64,000 bases of DNA from [Pantoea] beijingensis (GTDB taxonomy: Bacteria; Pseudomonadota; Gammaproteobacteria; Enterobacterales; Enterobacteriaceae): positions 310,001 through 374,000 of the forward strand of contig NZ_CP071409.1 of NCBI RefSeq assembly GCF_022647505.1, written 5' to 3'. Below are positions 63,284-64,000 of the stretch, one piece after another. The translations under genes and the position numbers were made by a program. Within the stretch, counting starts at the first letter, position 1. Each line of letters begins with the position of its first letter. The notes under the pieces were generated by a model that searched no databases, was not told the DNA's origin, and worked only from the letters and a program-made list of their open reading frames with translations.

Positions 63284-64000
63284 ATGGCGGGTTTAAGTCG
63301 CAGAGATTTCGCAAAAATGCTGGCAGGAGCGGTGTTGTTGCCCACACTCACTCCGCTGTTATCAAGTAAAGCGCAGGCGGCAGACGCACACGTTAAAGTC
63401 GCGTTGCTGTTACCCGGCTCTATTGCTGATGGCGGCTGGAATACATTGGCCTGGCAAGGACTGCAATCGCTGAAAAAACAGGGCTATACCGTTGCCTACA
63501 GCGAGAGCGTGCCGCAGGCACAGATGGAACAGGCAATCCGTGGCTATGCCGATGACGGTTTTGCGCTCATTATCGGGCACAGCTTTGAGTATGGTTCTGC
63601 CTTTGCAGAAATTGCGCCTGAATATCCAGACACGCAGTTTTTTGCTTCTACATTCAAACCTGCTGAAGCTGCGCCGCCTAACGTTGAATATGTCGACCTG
63701 GCCTATATCCAGGCAGCATATGCAGCAGGCGCGCTGGCGGCATTGATCTCAACGAACGGTCGCGCTGTTGGTTTTGTCGGTGGTGGTGATAACCCTACAC
63801 AGCAAGGGATGATGCGGGCCTTTATCGCGGGTGCGGAGAAGGCGCGTTCGGGTGTGAAAGGCCTGGGCGTTATTACCGGTGAATACGGTAATGCAGCGAA
63901 GGGACGTGAAGCGGCAACCACCATGATCGGCAATGGGGCGGATGTGATTTGGCATGCGGCAGATGTCACCGGACTGGGGGCGTTGCAGGGAGCCGCAGCG
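63284..64000 (+). CDS. BMP-family ABC transporter substrate-binding protein, Tat-exported (3' end outside window)
   Basis: First 239 residues of a periplasmic binding protein. Signal region MAGLSRRDFAKMLAGAVLLP...SSKAQA, then AD, carries a twin-arginine motif SRRDFAK and no lipobox cysteine, unlike most BMP lipoproteins. The mature part follows the PnrA/BMP pattern: KVALLLPGSIADGGWNTLAWQGL, ALIIGHSFEYGSAFAEIAPEYPDTQFF, DLAYIQAAYAAGALAALIS and VGFVGGGDNPTQQGMMRAFIAGAE. This family binds nucleosides and similar ligands. Transport partners would follow beyond 64000. AGGAGGAG precedes the ATG. Confidence 0.88.
   Translation, partial: MAGLSRRDFAKMLAGAVLLPTLTPLLSSKAQAADAHVKVALLLPGSIADGGWNTLAWQGLQSLKKQGYTVAYSESVPQAQMEQAIRGYADDGFALIIGHSFEYGSAFAEIAPEYPDTQFFASTFKPAEAAPPNVEYVDLAYIQAAYAAGALAALISTNGRAVGFVGGGDNPTQQGMMRAFIAGAEKARSGVKGLGVITGEYGNAAKGREAATTMIGNGADVIWHAADVTGLGALQGAAA

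Overview
The window is ordinary enterobacterial chromosome with accessory genes inserted at a few points. The core gene order matches the Escherichia coli malPQ-to-crp region read in one direction: malP-malQ, nfuA-gntX, bioH, feoBA, tex, greB, ompR-envZ, pckA, hslOR, igaA, nudE, mrcA, hofMNOPQ, aroK-aroB-damX-dam-rpe-gph-trpS, cysG-nirDB, tsgA, ppiA, yhfG-fic, pabA, argD, yhfK, crp, yhfA, prkB. The proteins align almost end to end with their E. coli counterparts as I remember them. Together with ERIC-type repeats, HrpL-type promoter sites and the absence of gntT, feoC, lldP, yrfG and nirC from their usual places, this suggests a plant-associated member of the Erwiniaceae (Pantoea/Erwinia type). 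The genus is an inference.

Layout. 1-5.5 kb: maltodextrin use (malP end, malQ), Fe-S assembly (nfuA), a ComFC-like gene (gntX) and biotin synthesis (bioH). 5.7-12.4 kb: a DUF1471 secreted peptide, the Fur-controlled iron uptake pair feoAB, an alpha/beta hydrolase and tex. 12.7-19.9 kb: an accessory block between tex and greB, with an F-box/ankyrin gene behind a consensus hrp box and a five-gene peptide ABC importer. 19.9-26.8 kb: greB, lactate oxidation (lldD with its regulator lldR and two palindromic operators), ompR-envZ and pckA. 27.1-38.2 kb: heat-shock chaperones, igaA, nudE, PBP1A and the DNA-uptake pilus operon hofMNOPQ. 38.2-45.5 kb: an ERIC-rich gap, then the aroKB-damX-dam-rpe-gph-trpS superoperon. 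45.5-49.9 kb: siroheme synthase and nitrite reductase with FNR and NarL/NarP sites. 50.0-51.3 kb: a second effector-like gene, broken by a frameshift, with a weaker hrp-box-like site. 51.5-61.3 kb: tsgA, ppiA, the yhfG-fic toxin pair, pabA, argD, yhfK, crp, yhfA and prkB. 61.5-64.0 kb: an accessory catabolic group (creatininase family, LysR regulator, Tat-exported BMP-family binding protein cut by the window end).

The most notable result is that two accessory genes, at separate breaks in the conserved order, look like HrpL-dependent type III effectors. One is intact, with an F-box-like N-terminus, ankyrin repeats and the promoter GGAACC-N15-CCACTTA. The other has lost its reading frame near the 5' end. 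No secretion apparatus lies in the window, so it must be sought elsewhere in the genome.
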